From positions 62,001-126,000 of the forward strand of contig NZ_BOPG01000032.1 in the NCBI RefSeq assembly GCF_016863635.1: a DNA stretch of 64,000 nucleotides, written 5' to 3'. The DNA is from Virgisporangium aurantiacum. Its GTDB lineage: Bacteria; Actinomycetota; Actinomycetes; Mycobacteriales; Micromonosporaceae. How positions within the stretch are numbered: the first letter of the stretch is position 1; every line of letters begins with the position of its first letter. Positions 1 through 8,919 of the stretch are shown in pieces. Position numbers and translations under genes: made by a program. Under the pieces are notes generated by a model that had not been told where the DNA came from, ran no database searches, and worked only from the letters and a program-made list of their open reading frames with translations.

Positions 1-1046
1 GCGACGGTCGCGGCCTGGCTGGCGTTGGTGGCGATCTCGCGGATCGAGACCTCCATCTCCTCCGCGCCGGAGGCCACCGTCTGGACGCTGCGGGACACCT
101 CCTCCGCGGAACTGGCCACCATCTCGGACTGGGTGGAGGACTCGGTGGCCGCCGCGGCGATGTGCGCGCTGGTCGCGGAGAGTTCCTCGGCGCTGGCCGC
201 GACCGTCCGGGCGTTCTCGGCCACCGCGGCGACGACCCGGCGGGTCCGGTCGTTCGCCCGGTCGAGCGACGCCGCCATCGTGGCGATCTCGTCGCGGCCC
301 CGGACGTCGGCGGTCTGCGTGAGGTCGCCGTCGGCGACCGCGTCGAGGACCCGTGAGACGGAACGCAGCGGGGGGACGATGCTCCGCTGGAGCGCGAACG
401 CGATGGCCAGGGCGAGGAGCAACGCGAACACGCTGACGGCGATGATCCACAGGCGGGCCGACGATCCGGCGTCGTCGAGCTCCTTCTGGCTGGCCTTCGC
501 GTCGGCCTGGGCGAGCGCGACGGCCTCGTCACCCGACGTGGCGATCGTGGTGAAGAGCTCGATCTCCCGGCCCAGGATCAGCCCGTCGGCGGCGACGCGG
601 TCAGCGGCGGTACCCGACCGGTACAGCGCGACGATCTGCTGGTCGGTGGCGACGAAGTCGGTGAAGGCGGTCCGGATCGCGGCGACCGTGGCCCGGATCG
701 CCGCGCTGTGCGCGAGCGACTCCAGCGCACCGAGCTCGTCCTGGAACGCGTCGGCGGCGGCGAGGAACTGCTTGCGGCTGTCGCTGCTGTCCGCGACGGC
801 GTTGGGCAGGCCCCGCGCCACGTCGAAGGCGTAGGCGGTCTGCCATCCGTTGAAGTCGGCGCTGCGGAACTTGACCTGTTTCGCGGCCTCCACGACCAGG
901 GCGGCGTCGTTCGCCTCGCCGGCCAGCCGGCTCTGCTTCGACGTCACGCTGTACCCGAGGGCGGCCACGCCGAGCAGCAACGCGAGCGTCACCACCGCGT
1001 TGACGGTCAGCCGGACGCCCACCGACACGTTGCTCGCCCATCCCAC
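1..1046 (-). CDS. Methyl-accepting chemotaxis protein, C-terminus cut by window edge
   Basis: Membrane chemoreceptor that would signal to CheA/CheW. The GTG start gives an N-terminus VGWASNVSVGVRLTVN followed by a first TM helix, a periplasmic helical region of about 150 residues, a second TM (SARLWIIAVSVFALLLALAI) and a HAMP domain (SIVPPLRSVSRVLDAVADGD). After that comes an alanine/serine-rich helical stretch (AENARTVAASAEELSATS) typical of the start of the MCP signalling domain. The conserved hairpin tip and the stop lie left of base 1, so the gene is partial. The ligand cannot be predicted. Long open frames on the other strand here are high-GC shadows. Confidence 0.88.
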   Translation of the reverse strand, partial: MGWASNVSVGVRLTVNAVVTLALLLGVAALGYSVTSKQSRLAGEANDAALVVEAAKQVKFRSADFNGWQTAYAFDVARGLPNAVADSSDSRKQFLAAADAFQDELGALESLAHSAAIRATVAAIRTAFTDFVATDQQIVALYRSGTAADRVAADGLILGREIELFTTIATSGDEAVALAQADAKASQKELDDAGSSARLWIIAVSVFALLLALAIAFALQRSIVPPLRSVSRVLDAVADGDLTQTADVRGRDEIATMAASLDRANDRTRRVVAAVAENARTVAASAEELSATSAHIAAAATESSTQSEMVASSAEEVSRSVQTVASGAEEMEVSIREIATNASQAATV

Positions 1047-1167
1047 GCCCCCAGTATCGGGGCAGCACCCGGTGCCCGGAGCGGTTTCCGGATGGAACGG
1101 GACGGAACCCGATGGAACGCCTCTCCCATGGCCCATGAATGGACCCCGACGCAAGGAGAGGATCAGC

Positions 1168-2649
1168 GTGCCATTGAACATCACCGGAAGAATCCGGATT
1201 CTCGCGGGAGTGAGCCTCCTGGCGACCGGCGTGGTGGCCACCTCGGGGACCGCCGGCGCCGAGCCGACGGCCGCGCTGCCAGTCGCGCCCGCGCCCGCAC
1301 GCCCGGTCTACGTGACCAACTCGGACACCCCCAGCATCTCCACCTTCGCCGTCGACGTGGACACCGGACGCCCGACCCTGGCCGACGCGTCGGTCAAGGC
1401 GCGCGAGGGGGTGCGCCAGCTGGCCTTCACCTCGGACGGCCGGCGGGCCTGGGCGGCCAACGCCGACGAGATCGGCACGATCTCGGCCTACACGGTCGGA
1501 GCGGGTGGCCGGCTGGCCCCGGCGGGCACCGTCTACACCGGCGGAGACACCCCGCTGGGCATCGTCGTCACGCCGCGCGGGCACACCCTGTACGTCGCAC
1601 ACGTCGTCAGCAACACGGTGACTGCCTTCACGATCAACCCCGACGGCAGCCTCACCCCGATCGACACCGAGGCCACAGCGGTCGCCAACCCGCGCGGGCT
1701 GGCGCTGACGCCGGACGGCCGTTACCTGTACGCCGGGCACGGCGATCCGGGCCCGGGTCGGGACACCTCCGTCGGCGCGATCACCACGTTCGCCGTCAAC
1801 CGCGACGGCAGCCTCACCGCGGTCGGGGCGCCGATCCGGGTGGGCCGGTTCTGCGGGGCCATCACCGTGACACCCGACGGCCGCCGCCTCTACCTGGTCT
1901 GCCAGGACACCGACGGGATCGTCGGCTTCGCGATCGGCTCCACCGGGCAACTGACGCCGCTGCCCGGCTCGCCGTACCCGGTGGCGGACTGCCCCGAAGG
2001 GATCACGACCTCACCCGACGGCCGCTTCGTGTACGTCGCCAGCCCGGGCGGGGCCTGTCCCACCGGGGAGGGTCCGGGTGCGGTGTCCGCCTTCGCCGCC
2101 GGCTCCGACGGAGCGCTGACGGAGCTGCCCGGATCGCCGATCCCGGCCGGCGACTTCCCGTTCCCCGTCGGGATCACCACCATGCCGAACGGGCGGTTCG
2201 TGTTCACCTCCGGCGGTGACGACTCCGGTCTGCTCGGCGCGTTCGGCGTCGGCACCGCGGGGACGCTGCTGCCCTTCGCGGACTCGCCCTTCGAGACCGG
2301 TGGCGAGGGACCGGCGTACAACTCGGCCGCGGTCCTGCCCAACCAGGGTCCGGTCGCCGCCTTCGCGACCCGCGTCGCCGGCCGGTCGGTGACCGTCGAC
2401 GCGTCGGGGTCGACCGACCCGGACGGCACCGTGGCCCGTTACCGCTGGGACTTCGGTGACGGCACCACCCTGACCACCGCCGGTCCCCGCGCCACGCACG
2501 TCTATCCGCGGGCCGGGACGTTCCGGGTGACCCTCGTCGTCACCGACAACGAGGGCTGCTCGACGACGCTGGTCGCCACCGGCCAGGCCGTCCTGTGCAA
2601 CGGCACGGCCGCCGCCACCACGACACAGGCGGTCGTCGTGCGCGGCTGA
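1168..2649 (+). CDS. Secreted beta-propeller (YVTN/lactonase-like) protein with PKD domain
   Basis: The GTG start is chosen because AAGGAGAG lies about 8 nt upstream and the first residues form a signal peptide (VPLNITGRIRILAGVSLL, then an Ala-rich cleavage region ending near AGAEP). Residues 40-390 carry repeated blades with motifs such as PDGRYLYAGH, PDGRRLYLVC and PDGRFVYVAS, as in the YVTN/6-phosphogluconolactonase propeller superfamily. The last 90 residues form a PKD domain (DASGSTDPDGTVARYRWDFG). The product is about 493 residues and probably exported. The PKD domain suggests binding or adhesion rather than cytosolic lactonase activity; this is inference. It diverges from the chemoreceptor. 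Confidence 0.87.
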   Translation: MPLNITGRIRILAGVSLLATGVVATSGTAGAEPTAALPVAPAPARPVYVTNSDTPSISTFAVDVDTGRPTLADASVKAREGVRQLAFTSDGRRAWAANADEIGTISAYTVGAGGRLAPAGTVYTGGDTPLGIVVTPRGHTLYVAHVVSNTVTAFTINPDGSLTPIDTEATAVANPRGLALTPDGRYLYAGHGDPGPGRDTSVGAITTFAVNRDGSLTAVGAPIRVGRFCGAITVTPDGRRLYLVCQDTDGIVGFAIGSTGQLTPLPGSPYPVADCPEGITTSPDGRFVYVASPGGACPTGEGPGAVSAFAAGSDGALTELPGSPIPAGDFPFPVGITTMPNGRFVFTSGGDDSGLLGAFGVGTAGTLLPFADSPFETGGEGPAYNSAAVLPNQGPVAAFATRVAGRSVTVDASGSTDPDGTVARYRWDFGDGTTLTTAGPRATHVYPRAGTFRVTLVVTDNEGCSTTLVATGQAVLCNGTAAATTTQAVVVRG

Positions 2650-2668
2650 GCCCGTCCGTCCGAAATCC

Positions 2669-2699
2669 GGCGCCCGGCGGCGAACCACCGCCGGGCGCC
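2669..2699 (+). terminator. GC-rich hairpin after the beta-propeller gene
   Basis: Arms GGCGCCCGGCGG and CCGCCGGGCGCC pair perfectly over 12 bp around a 7-nt loop, 20 nt after the stop. No U-tract follows, as is common for high-GC actinobacterial terminators. Confidence 0.55.
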
Positions 2700-2779
2700 A
2701 CCGTGCGATCACACCGGCGCCGCCGCGGCGGCGATGACGGCCGTCCGGGTGGCACCGACCACCTGACCCGATAGGGTGA

Positions 2780-3667
2780 ATGATCATGGGGAACCAGCGG
2801 TGGACTCTCGGCGGCGACCTGACCATCAACCGGGTCGGCTACGGCACCATGAAGCTCACCGGCTGGCCGAGAGGCGATCGGCCCGACCGCGACACCGCGC
2901 TGGCGATCCTGCGTCGGGCCGTCGAGCTCGGCGTCAACCACCTCGACACCTCCAACTACTACGCGCGCGACGGCGTGGCGGCGAACGAGCTGATCCGCTC
3001 CGCGCTGTATCCCTACCCGGCCGACCTGGTGATCGTGACCAAGGTCGGCGCGCTGGTGGAGGGCGACGACATCACGCGGTCCGCCGCCGAGCAGCGCGGC
3101 GTCACCCCCGACGGGCTGCGCCGCGGCGTCGAGGCGAACCTGCGCTCGCTCGGCGTGGACCGGCTGGACGTGGTCAATCTCCGGATGGGCGACCGCGGAC
3201 ACGTCGAGCCCCCGTTCGAAGCCGCACTGGAGTCGCTCGCGTCCCTGCGCGACGAGGGCCTCGTCCGGCACCTCGGTGTCTCCAACGTCAGCCCGGACCA
3301 GGTCGCCCGGGCGCGCGCCGTCACCGACATCGTGTGCGTGCAGAATCTGTACAACATCGCGGCGCGCGACGACGATCCCCTCGTCGACACCTGCGCCGAG
3401 GCCGGCATCGCCTACGTCCCGTTCTTCCCCGTCGGCGGGTTCCAGCCGCTGACCGCCGAACACCTGTCCGCCGTGGCCGGCCGCCTCGGCGCCACCGTGC
3501 CCCAGCTGGCGCTGGCCTGGCTGCTGGCCCGCTCACCCAACCTCGTGCTCATCCCCGGCACCGGTTCCCTGGCACACCTGGAGCAGAACATCGCGGCCGG
3601 CGGGCTGCGGTTGACCGGCGACGACGCCGCGCTGCTCGGGCTTCCTCAGGCCCGGGACCGGCGGTAG
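2780..3667 (+). CDS. Aldo/keto reductase family oxidoreductase
   Basis: NADPH-dependent carbonyl reductase of the AKR TIM-barrel fold, 295 residues. Seen: the start of the fold (LTINRVGYGTMKLTGW), the catalytic Asp/Tyr segment (NHLDTSNYYARDG), the Lys strand (VIVTKVG) and a C-terminal NADP-binding stretch (LVLIPGTGSLAHLEQNIAA). Where most members have a catalytic His in a D-x-x-x-x-H strand, this protein reads LDVVNLRMGD, so the His is replaced. Turnover may be altered. ATG 2780 or ATG 2786 could be the start. The 3' end overlaps the convergent CGNR gene by 22 bp. Confidence 0.85.
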   Translation: MIMGNQRWTLGGDLTINRVGYGTMKLTGWPRGDRPDRDTALAILRRAVELGVNHLDTSNYYARDGVAANELIRSALYPYPADLVIVTKVGALVEGDDITRSAAEQRGVTPDGLRRGVEANLRSLGVDRLDVVNLRMGDRGHVEPPFEAALESLASLRDEGLVRHLGVSNVSPDQVARARAVTDIVCVQNLYNIAARDDDPLVDTCAEAGIAYVPFFPVGGFQPLTAEHLSAVAGRLGATVPQLALAWLLARSPNLVLIPGTGSLAHLEQNIAAGGLRLTGDDAALLGLPQARDRR

Positions 3668-4221
3668 TGACGGGCCATCTTGTCGCGGCTGCCGCAGGTG
3701 GCCATGCTGCACCAGCGACGGGTCCGGTTGCGGCTGGTGTCGAGGAACAGCCAGCCGCAGCCGGGGCATTCACCGAGCCGGTCGTGGTCGCCGGCGAGCA
3801 GTAGTTCGCCGGCCGACAGCGCGATCGTCCACAGTGGAGTTTCCGCGCCGGGCGCGGCCGGCCGCAGGTGGAAACCTCCGCCGTCGCGCGGGGCGATCGT
3901 GGCGTGCGAGACCGCCCGGCCGTACGCGTCGCCGACGGACGCGAGGTCGGCGGCGGGAACAGGGTGGGCGCCGGCGACGGCCGAGAACGTCCGGTAGATC
4001 GCGTCGCGAAGGTGATGGGCCTCGCGCAGCACCGCGGCCTGCCGGGCGACGGGTACGTGTGGGTCGGGCCCGCCGGCATGCTCCAGCCAGCGGCGGAGAG
4101 CCGGGTACGTGGCGACGTAGTCGTACGCCGTGGTGTGCCGGCGAGACGTGACGGTGTTCGCGAAGTCGAGACACAACGCGTTGCCGCACAGCTCCAGGTT
4201 GGCGACCTCCCGCTCCGTCAT
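3646..4221 (-). CDS. ABATE/CGNR zinc-finger transcriptional regulator
   Basis: 191 residues. The N-terminal ABATE-type domain begins LELCGNALCLDFANTV. The C-terminal CGNR zinc finger shows CPGCGWLFLDTS followed by RRWCSMATCGSRDKMARHY, giving four cysteines and the C-G-(N/S)-R motif. Family members are thought to be DNA-binding regulators with a ligand-sensing N-terminal domain. It is divergent from an MFS exporter with only 56 bp between starts. The shared gap contains repeated TTACCGG-like sequences, so it probably regulates the exporter and itself. Confidence 0.87.
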   Translation of the reverse strand: MTEREVANLELCGNALCLDFANTVTSRRHTTAYDYVATYPALRRWLEHAGGPDPHVPVARQAAVLREAHHLRDAIYRTFSAVAGAHPVPAADLASVGDAYGRAVSHATIAPRDGGGFHLRPAAPGAETPLWTIALSAGELLLAGDHDRLGECPGCGWLFLDTSRNRTRRWCSMATCGSRDKMARHYRRSRA

Positions 4222-4264
4222 CTAACCATTGTAAGCACATTGACCGGTAACAACGGCGCGCCCT

Positions 4265-4300
4265 ACTCTTACCGCTCATGACCACATCACCGGTAAGAGT
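4265..4300. promoter_or_regulatory. 10-bp inverted repeat spanning the MFS start codon
   Basis: ACTCTTACCG and CGGTAAGAGT are exact reverse complements separated by 16 nt that include the ATG at 4278. A related ACCGGTAAC lies about 20 bp upstream. It could be an operator for the adjacent CGNR regulator, or an mRNA hairpin that hides the start codon. Confidence 0.5.
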
Positions 4301-5510
4301 CGAGCGGCCGGGCGGCCTCGGCCGCACCTTCAACGCGCTCTGGTCGGCAACCGGCACCGCGAATCTCGGCGATGCCATGTACCTCATGGTCCTGCCGCTC
4401 ATCGCATTGCGGCTCACGTCGTCCGCCGGGCTGGTGGCCGGCGTGACGGTGGTTCTCACGCTCGCCTGGCCGCTGTTCGGCCTGCACGCCGGCGCCGTCG
4501 TCGACCGCGTCGACCGGCGCCGCCTGATCGTGGTGGTGAACCTGGTGCGGGCGCTCACCCTCGGCGTGCTCACGGTGCTGCTGCTGGGCGACCTGATGTC
4601 GATCGGCTGGGTCTACCTCGCCGCGCTGGTGCTCGGTGTCGGTGAGACCCTCGTCGACACCGCACTCGCCGCACTCGTGCCGGCGTCGGTCGACCGGCCG
4701 GAGAACCTCGATCGTGCCAACGCCCGGCTCGAGGTCGCGCAGAACGTGACCAACCAGTTCGTCGGACCGCCGTTGGCCGGCCTGCTGGCGATCGTCGGGC
4801 TCGCCGCGGTCACCGGGGTCGGCGCGCTCCTGTTCCTGGCGACCGTGCCACTGCTCGCGCTCATGCGGGGCAGCTACCGGGTCGCGGCCGTCGGGGCGCG
4901 GGGTGGCGACGGCGTCACCGCCGGCCTGCGGTTCCTCTGGCGCAACCGGCTGCTGCGCAACCTCACCCTGCTCACCGCGGCGATGAACGTGTTCTGGGCC
5001 GCGTGGACGGCGGTGCTGGTGGTGTACCTGGTCGCGCCCGGCCCGGGTCACCTCTCCACCGCGGCGTACGGCGTCCTGCTGACCACGATGGCCGCCGGCG
5101 GGATCGTCGGCGCCGCCCTCGTCGTCCCCCTGCGGCGGCGGCTCGGCGACCACCTGCTGCTGGCCGTCGACGTGCTCGGAACGATCGTGCTCATCGGCAC
5201 CCCGGCCGTGACGACGAACCCGTTCGCGATCGGCGCGGCCATGGCCGTCGGCGGCGCCGGGTCGGCGGTGTGGCGGGTGATCGTCGGCGTGGTCCGGCAG
5301 ACCGTCACCCCGGCCGACCTGCTGGGCCGGGTCTACAGCGCCAGCCGGGTCATCAGCTGGGGCGTGCTGCCGGTCGGCGCCGCCCTCGGCGGCCTGATCG
5401 CCGAACTGTGGACCGTACGCACGGTCTTCGTCGTCGGCGGGCTGGCCAGCGTCGGACTGTTGCTCGCGTACGCCGTCACGGTGCGTCCGAAGGACCTCGC
5501 GTCGCGATGA
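4278..5510 (+). CDS. MFS transporter, EntS/MFS_3-like exporter
   Basis: 410 residues with about 12 hydrophobic segments. The early loop motif (AVVDRVDRRRLIVVVNL) matches the conserved MFS loop 2-3 signature. The protein belongs to the EntS-like drug/siderophore exporter group (MFS_3), whose members export small hydrophobic compounds by proton antiport. Substrate unknown. It is divergent from the CGNR regulator, which suggests ligand-induced expression. An inverted repeat covers the start codon. Confidence 0.86.
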   Translation: MTTSPVRVERPGGLGRTFNALWSATGTANLGDAMYLMVLPLIALRLTSSAGLVAGVTVVLTLAWPLFGLHAGAVVDRVDRRRLIVVVNLVRALTLGVLTVLLLGDLMSIGWVYLAALVLGVGETLVDTALAALVPASVDRPENLDRANARLEVAQNVTNQFVGPPLAGLLAIVGLAAVTGVGALLFLATVPLLALMRGSYRVAAVGARGGDGVTAGLRFLWRNRLLRNLTLLTAAMNVFWAAWTAVLVVYLVAPGPGHLSTAAYGVLLTTMAAGGIVGAALVVPLRRRLGDHLLLAVDVLGTIVLIGTPAVTTNPFAIGAAMAVGGAGSAVWRVIVGVVRQTVTPADLLGRVYSASRVISWGVLPVGAALGGLIAELWTVRTVFVVGGLASVGLLLAYAVTVRPKDLASR

Positions 5511-5517
5511 CGGGTGG

Positions 5518-5578
5518 CCGGCGGGCCGACCGCGGGGAAGGACACCGGCCGCGCTGTGGTCCACGGCCGGCCCGCCGG
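5518..5578. terminator. Long-loop inverted repeat between convergent genes
   Basis: CCGGCGGGCCG and CGGCCCGCCGG are perfect 11-bp complements with a 39-nt loop in the gap between the MFS and CHRD genes. It may be a bidirectional terminator; the long loop lowers confidence. Confidence 0.35.
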
Positions 5579-5583
5579 ATGGA

Positions 5584-6138
5584 TCAGTGGTGATCGTGAT
5601 CGAGCTGTGCGCGGATCTCTCCGCCCGGGAAGGCGCTGGTGTGGACGTTGACGTACGTGACGCCGGCCCGGATCGCCGCCGCGAGCTCCGCGAACTCCTG
5701 CGCCGCGATGCCCTGGCCGACCGGACCGATGACGTCGGCCGGGCGGAGGGTGCCGGTGACCGTCCCCGGGGAGGCGGGACAGGCCTGGGTGCCGGCGGGG
5801 CCGTTACCGAGGTTGGTGCAGAGGAAGACGCTGATGCCACCGCTCTGGTGGGTACCGCCGAGGTGGATGTGCGCCTGGTTGACGGTGGTTGCCAGGCCGT
5901 CGTAGGTGAGCCGGTACGTGATCTCCTGCTTGCGGAGGTCGACACGGGCCAGGAACAAGCCCTTCCCGGTGGTCGACAGCACGAGCGGATCCTCCTGGTA
6001 TCCGCTCAACTGCACCGCCAACGTGTTCTGCGAGCTGTCGGTCTCGTTACCGGCGACGGCGGCACTGCCCGTGCCGGTGGCGACCACCAGCGCGGCGACG
6101 AGTCCGATCCACAAGAGGCGTAAACGACCGTTTCGCAC
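5584..6138 (-). CDS. Secreted CHRD-domain protein
   Basis: The GTG start follows a strong Shine-Dalgarno (AAAGGAGG, 6-nt spacer), better supported than the ATG 45 nt upstream. It gives about 184 residues. A signal peptide (RLRLLWIGLVAALVVATGTG) precedes a CHRD domain with typical segments LAVQLSGYQEDP, HIHLGGTHQSGG and YVNVHTSAFPGGEIRAQL. CHRD proteins are extracellular beta-sandwich proteins of unclear role. The C-terminus ends in a His-rich DHDHH, which could bind metal (inference). Confidence 0.88.
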   Translation of the reverse strand: MRNGRLRLLWIGLVAALVVATGTGSAAVAGNETDSSQNTLAVQLSGYQEDPLVLSTTGKGLFLARVDLRKQEITYRLTYDGLATTVNQAHIHLGGTHQSGGISVFLCTNLGNGPAGTQACPASPGTVTGTLRPADVIGPVGQGIAAQEFAELAAAIRAGVTYVNVHTSAFPGGEIRAQLDHDHH

Positions 6139-6214
6139 CTGCTGCCTCCTTTCGTAGGCACGGTGTGACGGCACGGTGTCCATCCGCCGCCTACGCAGAA
6201 ACGCGCCGGCCGGT

Positions 6215-7204
6215 TCAATCGATGTTTTTCGCTATTTGCACGCTACGCTGCGCGGCGCCGAAGTCCGGGTGGTCCGCCAGCCAGGCCGCGTACGCGGGTC
6301 GCTGCTCGATCACGTCCTCGTACGCGGCGACGGCCAGCGCGACGACCTCGTCGGCGGCGTCCGCGGCGACGCCGTCGGGGTGCCACCCGACCAGATGCCG
6401 CCAGCGCAGCGGCGTCCCGGCGATCGGGACCATGGTGATGCCCGCCAGCCCGCGGAACGTGGCCTGGCACAACACGACACCGGCGCCGCCCGTCACGAAG
6501 TCGACACAGCCGCCCACGTCCATCTCGAAGATGTGCCGCGGCGTGAAGCCGGCCCGGGCGGACGCGGCGACGAAGCAGTCGGTGAAGCAGCCGTCGCCGG
6601 GCGCGCTCGCCCACTGTTCGCCGGCCAGCTCGGAGAGCGCCACCTCAGGCCGCCCGGCGAGCGGGTGGCCGTCGTGCATGAGCACCCACACCGGGTCCAC
6701 GCACACCGTGCGCCAGATCAGCCCGTGCTCCGCGGCCGGCGTCGAATCGGCGCAGGCACCGATCAGCGCGAAGTCGAGCCGGTTGCCGTGCACCGCGTCG
6801 GCCAGCTCGTCGGCCGACCACGTCGCGTGCGTCGAGACCTCCTTGCCCGGGTGGGCCCCGGACAGCCGCTGGACGAGGCCGCCGGTGATCGGGCCGTTGG
6901 TGGCCCCGATCCGGTACCGGGCCATCGCCGCGCCGGTGCGGACGAGCTGCGCGGCGTCGTCCCGGAGACCCTCGACGGCCGGGATGAGCACCCGTGCCCG
7001 GGTCAGCACCAGCTCGCCGAGCGCCGTCGGCCGGGCGCCCCGCCGGTCACGCTCGAACAGCCGGCCGCCGAGCGCCCGCTCGATCCGCTGGAGCTGCGTG
7101 GTGAGCGCGGGCTGGGGCAGGCCGAGGGCCGTGGCGGCCTTGGTGACGCTGCCCGTCTCGGCGATCACGCAGATCACCCGGAGATGACGCAGCTCGATGT
7201 CCAT
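6215..7204 (-). CDS. LysR-family transcriptional regulator
   Basis: The start at MDIELRHLRVICVIAETGS puts the winged helix-turn-helix at residues 3-62 (VTKAATALGLPQPALTTQLQ), as in all LysR proteins. A substrate-binding domain of about 230 residues follows. It is divergent from a PLP-dependent decarboxylase. This layout usually means the regulator controls the neighbour, but a degraded fragment lies between them. Effector unknown. Confidence 0.9.
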   Translation of the reverse strand: MDIELRHLRVICVIAETGSVTKAATALGLPQPALTTQLQRIERALGGRLFERDRRGARPTALGELVLTRARVLIPAVEGLRDDAAQLVRTGAAMARYRIGATNGPITGGLVQRLSGAHPGKEVSTHATWSADELADAVHGNRLDFALIGACADSTPAAEHGLIWRTVCVDPVWVLMHDGHPLAGRPEVALSELAGEQWASAPGDGCFTDCFVAASARAGFTPRHIFEMDVGGCVDFVTGGAGVVLCQATFRGLAGITMVPIAGTPLRWRHLVGWHPDGVAADAADEVVALAVAAYEDVIEQRPAYAAWLADHPDFGAAQRSVQIAKNID

Positions 7205-7279
7205 GGGTGGGACGGTACGTCCGCAGGGGACGTGAAGCCACACTTCCCGGCGATCTGCGTCGCCCGACGATGAACGCCG

Positions 7280-7503
7280 TCACGGGCGCCAGTGCGGCCG
7301 ATCCGTGGGCATCGGCGCGAACGCGCCGGCCGCGCGCAGCCGGGTCCCGGCCGCGACGATCCGGGCCGTGCCCGGCAACTCGCCGGCGTCGATCAGGGAC
7401 AGCAGCACGCCACCGTCGGGTGCCGAAGCCGTACCCGAGCTCGGGGCGGTCGCCCACGCCCGCGGCGACGATAGCGACGGAGGAACTCGTCGTGGTCCAA
7501 CAT
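7280..7503 (-). pseudogene. Probable frameshifted gene remnant
   Basis: Occupies most of the 305-bp gap between the LysR and decarboxylase genes. Reading the minus strand and switching frame twice gives a protein-like series: MLDHDEFLRRYR, then VAAGVGDRPELGYGFGT, then DGGVLLSLIDAGELPGTARI continuing to a stop at 7280. No single frame carries all of it. I cannot name the family. It may be a decayed small gene; coincidental open frames in high-GC DNA are the alternative. Confidence 0.35.
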
Positions 7504-7509
7504 GGGTTG

Positions 7510-8907
7510 ATGATCGCAAGAGACCGTCCCCTGGAACCGACCGGCACCCACCTGCGGACGATGATGGGCGAGGTCACCGAGTACCTCGTCGGCCTGGTCG
7601 ACGGGATCCGTGACGCGCCGGTGTCCGACTTCGACGGCGTCCCGGAACTGCTGGCCGATCCGGAGCTCCGTCGGCCGCCCGGCGACACGGGCCGCCCGCT
7701 CGCCGAGCTGCTGTCCATTGTGGACCGGGCCGCGGCGAAGGGCCTCGACGCCGGCCACCCCGGCCACCTGGCGTACATCCCGGGCAGCGGACTCGTCAGC
7801 GCCGCCATCGCCGACCTCGTCGCGGCCGTCCTCAACCGGTACACGGGGCTGGCCCACGTGGCGCCCGGCCTGGTGGCGCTGGAGGCCGACGTGATCCGGT
7901 GGCAGGCCGACCTGTTCGGCCTGCCGGACACCGCGGCCGGCGTCCTCACCAGCGGTGCCTCGATCGCCACGCTGTCGGCGATCGTCACCGCCCGCGACAC
8001 CGTGCTGCCCGACGACTTCCGCGCCGCGACGGTGTACGTCAGCTCGCAGACCCATCAGTGCGTCGCGAAGGCCGCGCGGCTGGCGGGACTGCCGGTCCGG
8101 GCCGTGCGGACCGTCGCGGTCGACGGTGCGCTTCGAATGGACCCGGACGCGCTGCGCGCCGCGATCGCCGCCGACCGGGCCGCCGGGCTGCGGCCGTTGG
8201 CGGTGGTCGCCAACGCGGGCAGCACCGGCACCGGTGCCGTCGACCCGTTGCCCGCGCTGGCCGACATCGCGGCCGAGGAACGGATCTGGCTGCACGTCGA
8301 CGCGGCCTACGGCGGCTTCTTCCAACTGACCGAGCGCGGTCGCAGCCGGCTGCGCGGCATCGAGCGGGCCGACTCGCTGGTCGTCGACCCGCACAAGAGC
8401 CTGTTCCTGCCGTTCGGCACGGGTTCGCTGCTGGTGCGCGACGGTGAACTCCTGCGCCGCGCCCACTCCGGCGTCGAAGGCCATGTGCTGCAGGACATCC
8501 GCGACAGCTCGGTGCCCGACTTCGCCGCGTACGGGCCGGAGCTGACCCGCGACTGCCGCGGCCTGCGGATGTGGCTACCGTTGCACCTGCACGGCGTCGA
8601 CGCGTTCCGGTCCGCGCTGGACGAGAAGCTCGACCTCGCCGCGTACGCCCACGCCGAACTGCGCGACGACCCGCACCTGCACGTGCTCGGCGCGCCGGAA
8701 CTGTCGGTGGTGGCGTTCCAGCACCGGGGCGGGCAAACCGCCGAACTGCTGCACCGCGTCAACGCCGAGGCCCGCGTCTTCCTGTCCAGCACGACGATCG
8801 ACGACCGCTACACCGGACGGATCTGCGTCCTCAACCACCGCACCGACCGCGCCCGGGTCGACATGGCGGTCGAGGCCGTCCGCCGGCACGCCGCGGCCCT
8901 GTCCTGA
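7510..8907 (+). CDS. PLP-dependent decarboxylase (group II, aromatic amino acid type)
   Basis: 465 residues from ATG 7510. The longer upstream frame covers the remnant region and has no family match. Group II PLP decarboxylase features: TSGASIATLSAIVTAR (phosphate-binding loop), NAGSTGTGAVDPL, HVDAAYGGF (the Asp that contacts the pyridine nitrogen) and DPHKSLFLPFG with the Schiff-base lysine near residue 296. It probably converts an aromatic L-amino acid or relative to an amine in the cytosol; the exact substrate is not readable. The LysR gene upstream is a candidate regulator. Confidence 0.9.
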   Translation: MIARDRPLEPTGTHLRTMMGEVTEYLVGLVDGIRDAPVSDFDGVPELLADPELRRPPGDTGRPLAELLSIVDRAAAKGLDAGHPGHLAYIPGSGLVSAAIADLVAAVLNRYTGLAHVAPGLVALEADVIRWQADLFGLPDTAAGVLTSGASIATLSAIVTARDTVLPDDFRAATVYVSSQTHQCVAKAARLAGLPVRAVRTVAVDGALRMDPDALRAAIAADRAAGLRPLAVVANAGSTGTGAVDPLPALADIAAEERIWLHVDAAYGGFFQLTERGRSRLRGIERADSLVVDPHKSLFLPFGTGSLLVRDGELLRRAHSGVEGHVLQDIRDSSVPDFAAYGPELTRDCRGLRMWLPLHLHGVDAFRSALDEKLDLAAYAHAELRDDPHLHVLGAPELSVVAFQHRGGQTAELLHRVNAEARVFLSSTTIDDRYTGRICVLNHRTDRARVDMAVEAVRRHAAALS

Positions 8908-8919
8908 CGGCGTGGTCTG

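Noticed and set aside
25..834. Long + strand open frame over the chemoreceptor
   Set aside because: Ser/Ala/Arg-rich shadow; the minus strand encodes a clear HAMP and MCP sequence.
5518..5578. Riboswitch or structured RNA
   Set aside because: Only one simple long-range inverted repeat between convergent stops; no conserved RNA architecture.
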